Below are positions 1 through 6,887 of a stretch of DNA of 28,465 nt, piece by piece. Every line of letters starts with the position of its first letter. Position 1 is the stretch's first letter. Origin of the DNA: JAVWHX01 sp036639875 (GTDB lineage: Bacteria > Bacillota_I > Bacilli_A > Erysipelotrichales > Coprobacillaceae). Where the stretch lies: assembly GCA_036639875.1 (NCBI GenBank), contig JAVWHX010000028.1:1-28465 (forward strand), given 5' to 3'. The translations under genes were made by a program, and so were the position numbers. The notes under the pieces were generated by a model. It was not told the origin of the DNA. It saw only the letters and a program-made list of their open reading frames with translations, and did not search any database.

Positions 1-250
1 TTTATTCACTTTTCAAGGTTCTAAAATATATTTCCACTAATTATTAAAAATCACTTGATTTTAATATAGTTAGCTCGCTATAGTCTTATCATAATTAACT
101 AATTAAGTTTTGTCAAATGTATTATATTTTTATACCTTTTTTTCATAAAAATAACTATTTTTATATCATTAATTCAACATTTTTATGATTTTTCCTATTC
201 TACTTTCTCTTAATCTGGTTTGCTAGATTTTTGTACCAACACTTTTATAT

Positions 251-281
251 AAAAAAACATTATAGTTTATTTATAATGTTT
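251..281 (-). terminator. Rho-independent terminator of the zinc-ribbon gene
   Basis: A 10-bp A/T-rich stem (255-264 with 272-281, 7-nt loop) is followed on the minus strand by a run of T. The stem runs into the stop codon of the gene ending at 280. The weak A/T-only stem lowers confidence. Bases 1-250 upstream of it show no convincing gene. Confidence 0.55.
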
Positions 282-543
282 ATCTCTCTTTATGATTATG
301 ATTCTTTTTTTCTTTAGCAACTGTATCCAAATACTTTCTTGCTTGAGCTTTATCAATAAGTATTCTGTAATCGCATTTAGGACAACTTAAATAATATTCT
401 TTTGATACTGGAAATATAGGAATAAATAATGTCTTCCAAGTTCTTGCTATAATAACTTGATAACGAACTTCTTCATGACATTTATCACATGTCTTTGTAT
501 CATATATAATTCCTAATAATTTTACAAACTCTTTATTTTCCAT
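280..543 (-). CDS. Small zinc-ribbon domain protein
   Basis: This 87-residue protein has two CxxC knuckles, C19/C22 and C54/C57, about 32 residues apart. Between them lies a hydrophobic stretch around FIPIFPVSKEYYLSC. This matches the small zinc-ribbon family in which a ribbon is interrupted by a strand-rich FIPIF segment (zinc_ribbon_15-like). The zinc site is inferred from the four cysteines and the molecular role is unknown. The C-terminus is lysine-rich. A GGAGG ribosome binding site lies 10 nt before the ATG. It is the last gene of a minus-strand run with the DUF1801 protein and carbonic anhydrase, and ends in its own terminator. Confidence 0.75.
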   Translation of the reverse strand: MENKEFVKLLGIIYDTKTCDKCHEEVRYQVIIARTWKTLFIPIFPVSKEYYLSCPKCDYRILIDKAQARKYLDTVAKEKKNHNHKER

Positions 544-611
544 AATGAATTAACCTCCATAATATATGCTTAGTATAACACAATAAAATCTATTTCACTA
601 TAACAACATGT

Positions 612-953
612 TTATTGATTGAGTTGTTCTTGTGTTCTAAAACGAACAATTTCTTGAATAAGTTCTTTTGGAAGTGGTCTATTATCAGGAAATTGAATAG
701 CTCCTTTAGAATGTTTGTACCCTTGTATTTTATCTTCAAAAGAGGAAACACCACTTTCTCCCGGATAAAAACCTATATGATTTTTCTGTTGTGCAAAATG
801 CACAAGATTACCATTTAAATAAAATGTTGGCATTGCCCAACTTATTTTCTCAGTTGCTTGAGGACTTGATTCCTTAATAATCTCTCTTATTTCCTTTAAA
901 CGTATTTGTTTTTCTAATGGAAATTCTTGAATATATTCATCAATAACATTCAT
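612..953 (-). CDS. DUF1801 (YdhG/YdeI-like) protein
   Basis: The 113-residue product has the family hallmarks: an N-terminal helix pair (YIQEFPLEKQIRLKEIREII), then EKISWAMPTFYLNGNLVHFA, an IGFYPG turn, and KGAIQFPDNRPLP near residue 90. DUF1801 proteins are small cytosolic SHS2-fold proteins. The Bacillus YdhG branch has been described as an iron chaperone (frataxin-like), but that role cannot be read from this sequence. An AAGGAG site 7 nt before the ATG overlaps the stop of the upstream carbonic anhydrase gene (12-bp gap), so the two are almost certainly co-transcribed. Length is normal for the family. Confidence 0.85.
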   Translation of the reverse strand: MNVIDEYIQEFPLEKQIRLKEIREIIKESSPQATEKISWAMPTFYLNGNLVHFAQQKNHIGFYPGESGVSSFEDKIQGYKHSKGAIQFPDNRPLPKELIQEIVRFRTQEQLNQ

Positions 954-965
954 AATATAACTCCT

Positions 966-1505
966 TTATACAGCATTTAGTTTACCTGTCAATGAATCCA
1001 TAACATAACCATATATTTTAATATCTTGTGGTATTAATGGATGATTTTTTAATATATCAATACTATTTTGAACAGATGTTTCTCCATCTTCAAAACCTGC
1101 TAACCATCTTTCAAAGTCAACTCCACAAAATTGCATTGTTTTTAAATCTTGTTCATTAATCCCTCTGTTTTTCATTTTTTGAACCATTGCCTGTGTATCC
1201 ATCCTTTGAACTCCACAATCAGTATGTCCAATAATCATAATTTCATTAACACCCAATTCATAGATTGCAATCAATAAACTTCTCACCGCACTGCCAAAGG
1301 GATGGTTAATAACCCCTCCAGCATTCTTAATAATTTTAGCATCGCCATTTTTTATTCCTAATGCTGCTGGTAAAAGTTCAATCAAACGGGTATCCATACA
1401 AGTCACAATAGCTAATTTCTTATCTGGGTATTTACTTGTCTCAAAAGGCTTATACTTTCCTTCACTCACAAATTCTTCATTATACTTTATAATATCATCT
1501 ATCAC
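966..1505 (-). CDS. Beta-class carbonic anhydrase
   Basis: The product is predicted to interconvert CO2 and bicarbonate using a zinc ion. Zinc ligands and the catalytic dyad are visible: C36-M-D38-T-R40 and H94-T-D-C97-G, numbered from the chosen start. The segment KIIKNAGGVI is also typical of the family. The compact 179-residue length fits the short bacterial type II-like beta-CAs. I chose the GTG at 1505 because GAGGTGA lies 5 nt upstream of it. A longer TTG-started frame (to 1535) would run through the predicted -10 element and lacks a ribosome site. The gene is first in a minus-strand unit with the DUF1801 and zinc-ribbon genes. Confidence 0.9.
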   Translation of the reverse strand: MIDDIIKYNEEFVSEGKYKPFETSKYPDKKLAIVTCMDTRLIELLPAALGIKNGDAKIIKNAGGVINHPFGSAVRSLLIAIYELGVNEIMIIGHTDCGVQRMDTQAMVQKMKNRGINEQDLKTMQFCGVDFERWLAGFEDGETSVQNSIDILKNHPLIPQDIKIYGYVMDSLTGKLNAV

Positions 1506-1523
1506 AGGCCTCACCTCGCCCCT

Positions 1524-1532
1524 ATTATAGCA
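1524..1532 (-). promoter_or_regulatory. Extended -10 promoter of the carbonic anhydrase unit
   Basis: On the minus strand TGCTATAAT forms a perfect extended -10. A weak -35 (ATTTAA) lies 17 bp upstream. Initiation about 7 nt downstream would place the Shine-Dalgarno sequence almost at the 5' end of the message, giving a very short leader. Confidence 0.55.
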
Positions 1533-1613
1533 CAATCTTCAAATAGTTAAATCTATAATAACATAACACATATTAATCACAAAATGATTGCATCTTTACA
1601 TCCATTTAGATTA

Positions 1614-2123
1614 TCATATACCAAATTCTTTAACATATTCAATTGTTGCGTTTAATTTCTTATTTGCATCATGTAGTGGATACGCCATAAATACTTCATC
1701 AGCTATTTCAAATGGCGATAGAATGCCATACACACTTGCAGGACGATACCCAAATCTAGGATAATATGTATCATGCCCTACTAAGATTATAAAATCATAT
1801 TCCAACTGTTGCGCAATTTTATGAGCTTCTAAAATAAGTTTTGAACCAATACCTTGATTTTGATATTCAGGTAATATTGCTAGTGGAGCTAACAACAATT
1901 GTGTTGTATCTCCAACTTTTGTTTCAGTCAGCATTATATGTCCAACAATTTTATTATCTACTTCAGCTATTAATGATAATTCAGGAATATAAACATCACT
2001 ATCCTTTAAATTGATAACCAAATCTTGTTCATTTCCATCTGTGTGTAATGCTGTTTCAAATGATTCTTTTACAACTTTATAAATCTCTTGATAATCTTGT
2101 TCATTTGCTTGTCTAATATTCAT
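1614..2123 (-). CDS. GNAT N-acetyltransferase (YhbS-like)
   Basis: This 169-residue protein is a predicted acetyl-CoA-dependent acyltransferase. The GNAT core is clear: a beta strand with LLAPLAILPEYQNQGIGSKL (motif A, Q-x-x-G-I-G, acetyl-CoA pyrophosphate loop), then FIILVGHDTYYPRFGYRPAS, the signature of the YhbS (COG3153) branch. The substrate is unknown. The start at 2123 (MNIRQANEQ) is preferred: GGAG lies 10 nt upstream and the family begins with this RxAxxxD strand. The open frame continues upstream to 2225 without homology or a ribosome site. It is same-strand with, but separated by a terminator from, the MerR gene upstream. Confidence 0.85.
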   Translation of the reverse strand: MNIRQANEQDYQEIYKVVKESFETALHTDGNEQDLVINLKDSDVYIPELSLIAEVDNKIVGHIMLTETKVGDTTQLLLAPLAILPEYQNQGIGSKLILEAHKIAQQLEYDFIILVGHDTYYPRFGYRPASVYGILSPFEIADEVFMAYPLHDANKKLNATIEYVKEFGI

Positions 2124-2253
2124 TTTCCTTTTTCTCCAATTGATTGTTTTTTTATTATTATATAACATTTCTCTATGTATTACATAATAGATGATATTCC
2201 TAGTATCATTAAACAAACACGCCATTCTTTTCTATAAGATAACATATTCTCTA

Positions 2254-2298
2254 AAGAAAAAAAAGTAAATCGGAATGAATAATCACTCTGATTTACTT
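2254..2298 (-). terminator. Rho-independent terminator of the merR-type gene
   Basis: A long hairpin (2263-2278 pairing with 2283-2298, one mismatch and one G-T, ATAA loop) starts just below the stop of the gene ending at 2303. On the minus strand it is followed by eight T residues. Confidence 0.85.
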
Positions 2299-2302
2299 AT
2301 AC

Positions 2303-3118
2303 TTATTTGATTGGATAGCATATTTCTGTAATAAATTCTTCTGGATTTTGTGTTTGAGCATACCCAACATGATATATACAGAAACTCTCCCCTACAATCT
2401 CACAATTATGTTCACTAATCCAATTGGCAATATGATATGAAACCTCTGCAATATTATCATATCCTCCAGTAAATGTGACAGAAGCAACCTTTGTAGATGG
2501 AATCACTTTAAACTTAATATTATCAGTATCTTCATATTCTCCTTCTACTTCTACTCTAACTTCTATATCAACATCTTTATCTTTATATCCTTCATCAAAG
2601 AAAACAGCCATTGATATCCCATTTTCCGGATTACGAACATCTATCTTACTTGCTTCTATCTCACTACATAATCCACTCCATAACAAACCTTCTCTATTAT
2701 ATGATGGAATAATTCCTCTTTTACACATCATATATCTAGATTTAATCTCTTTTGTTTCAACTTTATAATTCATTATAATTTCCTCCGTATTTATTTTCTT
2801 AATCGTTTTTTTCAAAGCTTCAATTTTCTCATTTACATCAATTTGTTCACGTTTTAAATCTTCTAATTGAATACTTAAATATTTTTTGATTTCCTCACCA
2901 TCTCGATAAACAGCTAAAATATCTTTAATCTTATCTGTACTAAATCCAAGATATCTTAAATACTGAATATGAGAAGCAGTGATCAATTGCTTTACCTCAT
3001 AATAACGATATCCATTGTCTTTAATAACTGCAGGATGTAATATCCCTTTCTCATCATAAAAACGTAACATTCTAATACTAATTCTAGATAAACTTGAAAA
3101 GTCTGAAATTTTAAACAT
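2303..3118 (-). CDS. MerR-family regulator with GyrI-like effector domain
   Basis: The 271-residue protein has an N-terminal MerR winged helix (MFKISDFSSLSRISIRMLRF, YDEKGIL, NGYRYY, residues 1-70). A coiled-coil dimerisation helix follows (about 76-112), then a GyrI-like small-molecule-binding domain (about 118-271, ending TEICYPIK). This is the BmrR/BltR-type layout: ligand binding at the C-terminus untwists the promoter DNA. The ligand is unknown. The start at 3118 has AAGGAGG 8 nt upstream. An upstream ATG at 3163 would lie before the predicted transcription start, so it is rejected. Its own promoter has a 19-bp spacer, indicating autoregulation. The divergent neighbour is a C39-like peptidase. 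Confidence 0.9.
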   Translation of the reverse strand: MFKISDFSSLSRISIRMLRFYDEKGILHPAVIKDNGYRYYEVKQLITASHIQYLRYLGFSTDKIKDILAVYRDGEEIKKYLSIQLEDLKREQIDVNEKIEALKKTIKKINTEEIIMNYKVETKEIKSRYMMCKRGIIPSYNREGLLWSGLCSEIEASKIDVRNPENGISMAVFFDEGYKDKDVDIEVRVEVEGEYEDTDNIKFKVIPSTKVASVTFTGGYDNIAEVSYHIANWISEHNCEIVGESFCIYHVGYAQTQNPEEFITEICYPIK

Positions 3119-3146
3119 ATGGAAGTCCTCCTTTGAGCTCATTAAT

Positions 3147-3177
3147 AGTATAAAGTATATCATTATGTTAGAGTCAA
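3147..3177 (-). promoter_or_regulatory. MerR-type promoter with 19-bp spacer
   Basis: On the minus strand TTGACT (3172-3177) and TATACT (3147-3152) are separated by exactly 19 bp. This over-long spacing is the hallmark of promoters activated by MerR-family proteins. An imperfect dyad is visible: ACTCTAA at the -35 side against AGTATAA on the complementary strand at the -10 side. Initiation near 3140 gives a 22-nt leader to the ATG at 3118. Confidence 0.7.
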
Positions 3178-3268
3178 TAAGTTTTTATAATTTTTTTAAT
3201 AACAGATAAAATTGCTTTCAAATATTGAGTATGATACGATTAAGTTATAAATAGGGAGGAACATAAAA

Positions 3269-3898
3269 ATGAAAAAGAAATATATACTTCTACTTCTATG
3301 CTCTCTATTTATCATTATGGTATTCTATAGTTATCAAACAAATACTTCTAAACCTAAGAAGATTAACTATAATTATCCTTCATCATTTATAATTGATAAT
3401 AAAGATAACTTCTTTGATTATCAACCATGGTATGAATGTTCTGCTTTCTCGTCATCATATGTACTAAGACATTATGGTTATAAAGATACTGGTTTAAAGT
3501 TATTTGAAACTATGCCCAACAAGCTTGCTAGTGGTGATGGTATTTATCCACAAGGAATTGTTTCTTTGTTTGAATCTAGAGGATTTAATGCACGAATGAT
3601 AGTTGATGGAACTATTGATGATTTAAAACAAGAACTCTCTAAAGGAAATCCTGTGATTGTTTATATTCATGTTGAAGCAAATGCTGAGAGTGTACATTAT
3701 ACTCATTATGTTCCAGTTGTTGGCTATGATGAAGAATATCTATATTTTGTAGAAAGTCTTCCTTATAAGGCAAATTATAAAGATCAAGATTTACCATATA
3801 ATCATAAGACTGATATTGAAACATTTAAGAAGTTATGGGCCAATGTTGAGGGTATATATGAAAGTCCATACTTTATAATTAATAAAAACGAGTTATAG
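3269..3898 (+). CDS. Secreted/membrane-anchored C39-like cysteine peptidase
   Basis: This 209-residue protein starts with a KKK cluster and a hydrophobic stretch (residues 5-21), a signal peptide or membrane anchor without an obvious cleavage motif. The rest resembles the papain-fold Peptidase_C39_2 group. The visible active-site pattern is Q52 and C57 (QPWYECSAFSSSYVLRHYG), H146 (HYVPVVGYDEEYLYF), and an acidic residue about 16 residues later where the family has Asp/Asn. Such proteins are often extracellular peptidases or C39-fold proteins of unproven activity. The ribosome site GGGAGGA lies 9 nt before the ATG. It is divergent from the MerR regulator and could be its target; this is inference from position only. 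Confidence 0.75.
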   Translation: MKKKYILLLLCSLFIIMVFYSYQTNTSKPKKINYNYPSSFIIDNKDNFFDYQPWYECSAFSSSYVLRHYGYKDTGLKLFETMPNKLASGDGIYPQGIVSLFESRGFNARMIVDGTIDDLKQELSKGNPVIVYIHVEANAESVHYTHYVPVVGYDEEYLYFVESLPYKANYKDQDLPYNHKTDIETFKKLWANVEGIYESPYFIINKNEL

Positions 3899-3911
3899 AC
3901 ATATGCGTTTG

Positions 3912-3935
3912 AAAGATGCTTCTAGCATCTTTTTT
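3912..3935 (+). terminator. Rho-independent terminator of the C39-like gene
   Basis: A 9-bp stem (AAAGATGCT with AGCATCTTT) and TCT loop are followed by a T run. Confidence 0.9.
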
Positions 3936-3941
3936 ATATAG

Positions 3942-3963
3942 AAAAAGAGTATACAATATACTC
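3942..3963 (-). terminator. Rho-independent terminator of the AraC operon
   Basis: On the minus strand GAGTATA and TATACTC form a 7-bp stem with a TTG loop, followed by TTTTT. It lies 5 bp past the stop at 3968, back to back with the plus-strand terminator. Confidence 0.8.
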
Positions 3964-3967
3964 CTAA

Positions 3968-4465
3968 TTATTTATCTCTAACAGCTACCCATACTTCAAC
4001 AACATCATCTTTTCCATAATACTCAATGTCGGGCGCTTGAGACTTCATTCTACCCGTTATATAACCTGAATTCAAAGGTTTATACTTTGACCTTGGCAAC
4101 CATTTTGTAATGGCTTGTACTTCTGTTTTCGCCATTGTTTCACGAGTACACGGAAATACTGCCCATGTCATTGCAGGGACAACATATTCATCTACTCCTT
4201 CTTGAATAGGCATATCACTTGGCACACATATAAAATATTTAAACACTCGAGAATCAGAATCATCTTGATTATATATACTCATTCCTAGAAGCCCAAATGG
4301 TTCTTGATTCATAAGGGGGATTAATATTTGTTGTTTATTCTTTTCTAGAAATTCATTCCAATATGCGGGTACCCTTTTTCTTGCTTCTTTACCTTTATTT
4401 GTTGTTATAATAGAATAACCTACCACACGAAAACTTCCTTTTTCTTCTATTCTAAATGCTTCCAT
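3968..4465 (-). CDS. Stand-alone GyrI-like effector-binding protein
   Basis: The 165-residue protein is a single GyrI-like (SOUL-type) small-molecule-binding domain with no DNA-binding part. Features include FRVVGYSIITTNKGKEARKRVPAYWNEF at the N-terminus, AMTWAVFPC in the middle, and APDIEYYGKDDVVEVWVAV at the end, the usual closing strand of this fold. It resembles the C-terminal domain of the AraC regulator two genes upstream (CPDIEWYSD and a closing QIWIPI), suggesting duplication of the ligand module. The ribosome site GGGGGAG lies 6 nt before the ATG, and it follows the previous gene by 12 bp. Possible roles are ligand sequestration or hydrolysis, as proposed for some free GyrI-like proteins; not shown here. 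Confidence 0.8.
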   Translation of the reverse strand: MEAFRIEEKGSFRVVGYSIITTNKGKEARKRVPAYWNEFLEKNKQQILIPLMNQEPFGLLGMSIYNQDDSDSRVFKYFICVPSDMPIQEGVDEYVVPAMTWAVFPCTRETMAKTEVQAITKWLPRSKYKPLNSGYITGRMKSQAPDIEYYGKDDVVEVWVAVRDK

Positions 4466-4477
4466 CCTTTTCTCCCC

Positions 4478-4945
4478 CTACTTAAAAGAACTATGGTTGT
4501 AGTTAAATGGAATACTTGTCCCCACAACAACATGTTCAATCTTTTCAATAATTAACCAGTCATCCATGTTCCCTTGATGATCAAAATCAAGAGGTTTTAT
4601 TTCTTCAACATTTTCAAACTCAACCAAACATAAACATTTCTTATGCCAACGTACTTTTTGTTTATCAGACAGAAAGAGTTTTTCTTGGTTTTCTTCTAAA
4701 GTACTATTGATTTCTTCTTCAGTTAACTTAACATAGTTTTTAACATCTTTTACAGTTGCTTTTGCAGTTATCATTGCACTTCCCTTCTCCATAAAATATA
4801 AAGTTTCTCCAACAAATACTCTACTATGAGGAATCTTCCTGCCTGCCGCTCCACGAACAATCATTGTTTTATTTCCCATTATAATTTTATCAATGACTTT
4901 TTCTCCTTGTTTTCCTACATTATCACAATATACCAAATGTTCCAT
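4478..4945 (-). CDS. PUA/ASCH-like domain protein
   Basis: I recognise this 155-residue protein only at superfamily level. The middle segment (GETLYFMEKGSAMITAKATVKDV, residues about 47-69) has the small-barrel pattern of ASCH/PUA-like domains. The charged segment around RWHKKCLCLVEFENVEEIKP is the next strand pair. Such domains often bind RNA or modified bases, but no ligand can be assigned. The ATG directly abuts the stop of the AraC gene (TAA ATG) and its GAGGAGG lies inside that gene's last codons, so translation is coupled. The operon context with two GyrI-like modules suggests a role linked to the same signal. Confidence 0.6.
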   Translation of the reverse strand: MEHLVYCDNVGKQGEKVIDKIIMGNKTMIVRGAAGRKIPHSRVFVGETLYFMEKGSAMITAKATVKDVKNYVKLTEEEINSTLEENQEKLFLSDKQKVRWHKKCLCLVEFENVEEIKPLDFDHQGNMDDWLIIEKIEHVVVGTSIPFNYNHSSFK

Positions 4946-5794
4946 TTACATATCCTCCTCTATAATGGGAATCCATATTTGACTTAAATAATCTTTATCA
5001 TATGTATTTTGATCACTATACCACTCTATATCAGGGCATAATGCATGTTCAAATGGATATTTAACAACCCATTCTTCATATAAGTATTTCCAACCATTTT
5101 GAATTGCTTGCGGATTCATTCCATGACAATCAAATATAACCCAAGTCTGTTTAGGAAGTTCCCATTCAACATAATGATCTGGTAATTCTTTAGAAGAGTT
5201 AACCATTATATAATATTCATTATCTTTTATAAAACCAAACATTCCTTTAATAGAAGCTGTATCTAGTGATATAAGTTTTACAAATGTTCCATCTTTTTGA
5301 CATTGATTCCAAAATTCAGGTATCATTTGATAATGTTCATTATTCTCACTTGATATTTTTATACTTTTTCCTATTAGTCTTAAAGAATCTCTATTTTCAA
5401 CTCTCCAACAATATTCTGATTTCACATCAATTTTCATTTTAGGATAAACCTTTAAATCAACAGAGTTATGTCTTGCTTCTGTAGGTGAAATACCATGAAA
5501 TTTTTGAAAAGCCTTTGTAAATGATGTTGGTGAATCATACCCATATTTATAACTTAAATCTACTATCTTAATATCCGTACTCTTTAAATCATATCCTGCT
5601 AATGTTAATTTTCTATAACGTATATAGTCAGCAAAACTGATCTGATTCATATATGAAAAAACTTTTTGAAAAAAGGGATAAGAACACCCTGCTATTCTAG
5701 AAATTTCATCTATGTCAATTGCTTCTTCTTTTCTTTGTAAATGTTCTTCTACATAATCAACAATCACTTGTAACTTTTCATTCCATTCCATCAT
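4946..5794 (-). CDS. AraC-family regulator with C-terminal GyrI-like domain
   Basis: Residues 1-110 form the two helix-turn-helix units of AraC/XylS proteins (IDEISRIAGCSYPFFQKVFSY; then IVDLSYKYGYDSPTSFTKAF and FHGISPTEARH). Residues about 118-282 are a GyrI-like effector-binding domain (SLRLIGKSIKI, PKQTWVIFDCHG, CPDIEWYSD, IWIPI). DNA-binding domain first and ligand domain last is the Rob/SoxS-relative layout common in Firmicutes. It probably controls its own operon, which also encodes a PUA/ASCH-like protein and a free GyrI-like domain. The ribosome site AAGGAAG precedes the first of two adjacent ATGs. The ligand is unknown. Confidence 0.9.
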   Translation of the reverse strand: MMEWNEKLQVIVDYVEEHLQRKEEAIDIDEISRIAGCSYPFFQKVFSYMNQISFADYIRYRKLTLAGYDLKSTDIKIVDLSYKYGYDSPTSFTKAFQKFHGISPTEARHNSVDLKVYPKMKIDVKSEYCWRVENRDSLRLIGKSIKISSENNEHYQMIPEFWNQCQKDGTFVKLISLDTASIKGMFGFIKDNEYYIMVNSSKELPDHYVEWELPKQTWVIFDCHGMNPQAIQNGWKYLYEEWVVKYPFEHALCPDIEWYSDQNTYDKDYLSQIWIPIIEEDM

Positions 5795-5865
5795 ATATCA
5801 CTTCCTTGTCTTTTATTCTATCATGTATAAATATAACTTTCCTCTTATTTTTAGTACTCTTAGGA

Positions 5866-5897
5866 TAGAAAAATAACGTATTTCATTAATACGTTAT
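5866..5897 (-). terminator. Terminator overlapping the DHH gene stop codon
   Basis: A 10-bp stem (5873-5882 with 5888-5897, 5-nt loop) contains the TAA stop of the upstream gene (5894-5896). It is followed on the minus strand by TTTTT-CTAT. Confidence 0.8.
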
Positions 5898-6814
5898 CTT
5901 CCATTCATTTCTTTCATTTCGTTTAAAAGTGCTGTTAATTTTTCTTTCATTTCATCATCATCAAACTGGCAAGTCCCGACAACCTTGTGTCCTCCTCCAC
6001 CATACTTTAACATCAGTTTTCCTACATCAATATCGCAAGTTCGATTTAATACACTATACCCAACTGCTGCACTACATCCTTTTCCACCTTTACCATTAAC
6101 TATCCATACAGATACATTTGCTTCTGGGTATAAACTATAAATAAGGAATCTATTTCCAGCATATATTAAATCAACACCACGTAAATCACTTATAATGATA
6201 TTATTTTCGATAACAGTATGTGCCTTAACCATTTCTATAAACTTATTATTTTGTTCCCAATATAACTCAATTCTTTCTTTAACATCTTCTACTTCTAAGA
6301 TTTCATCAATGTTGTGAGATGCACAATAATGAATCATATCTTCCATTAATTGATAATTACTAATTCTAAACTCTCTAAATCTTCCAAGTCCTGTTCTAGG
6401 ATCCATAATAAATCCTAATAACACCCATTTAGTTGGATGAAGAACTTCATCTATTGTTAGATTAGCACTATCAACTTTATCAACAGCTTCTAATAATTCA
6501 TCAAATTGAGGGAACATCTCTTTCCCACCATAATAATCATAAATAACATGAGCACAACTAGGACAAAGTCTACTTTCTCCTACATACTTACCTTTATACG
6601 CATTTCTTTCTGCTTCACTAGAATGATGATCAAACCAAAGACCACATCCTTCTACATAAGGGACATTTGCTAAACAGTCATCCGGCCCAATTTCAACCAA
6701 TCCATCTTGAAGATCTTTTGGATGAACAAACTTCCAATGATCAATAATACCCATATCATATAAAAATACAGCACAAGCTAAACCATCAAAATCTGATCTT
6801 GTTACAAGTCTCAT
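5894..6814 (-). CDS. DHH-family phosphoesterase
   Basis: The 306-residue cytosolic protein carries the metal-binding motifs of the DHH superfamily: SDFDG (7-11), WFDHHSSE (60-67), VDKVDSA (111-117), and the C-terminal DHHA1-type loop GGGGHKVVG (272-280). These enzymes are Mn-dependent phosphoesterases acting on nucleotides, short RNA, polyphosphate or cyclic dinucleotides. The sequence does not decide the substrate. A CPSC pair at 84-87 is an extra. No membrane or PAS domains are present, so it is not a GdpP-type protein. The ribosome site AGGAGGG lies upstream of the ATG. It is bounded by terminators on both sides and is therefore monocistronic. Confidence 0.88.
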   Translation of the reverse strand: MRLVTRSDFDGLACAVFLYDMGIIDHWKFVHPKDLQDGLVEIGPDDCLANVPYVEGCGLWFDHHSSEAERNAYKGKYVGESRLCPSCAHVIYDYYGGKEMFPQFDELLEAVDKVDSANLTIDEVLHPTKWVLLGFIMDPRTGLGRFREFRISNYQLMEDMIHYCASHNIDEILEVEDVKERIELYWEQNNKFIEMVKAHTVIENNIIISDLRGVDLIYAGNRFLIYSLYPEANVSVWIVNGKGGKGCSAAVGYSVLNRTCDIDVGKLMLKYGGGGHKVVGTCQFDDDEMKEKLTALLNEMKEMNGR

Positions 6815-6844
6815 AAAAGCCCTCCTATGTTATTATTCTAACAC

Positions 6845-6879
6845 AAAATAGCGACCCACTCTAATGAAAGTCGCTATTT
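6845..6879 (-). terminator. Terminator of the ABC-F gene
   Basis: A 10-bp stem (AAATAGCGAC with GTCGCTATTT, 14-nt loop) lies just past the stop at 6888. Its 3' side on the minus strand is only moderately T-rich. Confidence 0.65.
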
Positions 6880-6887
6880 ATATGAAA

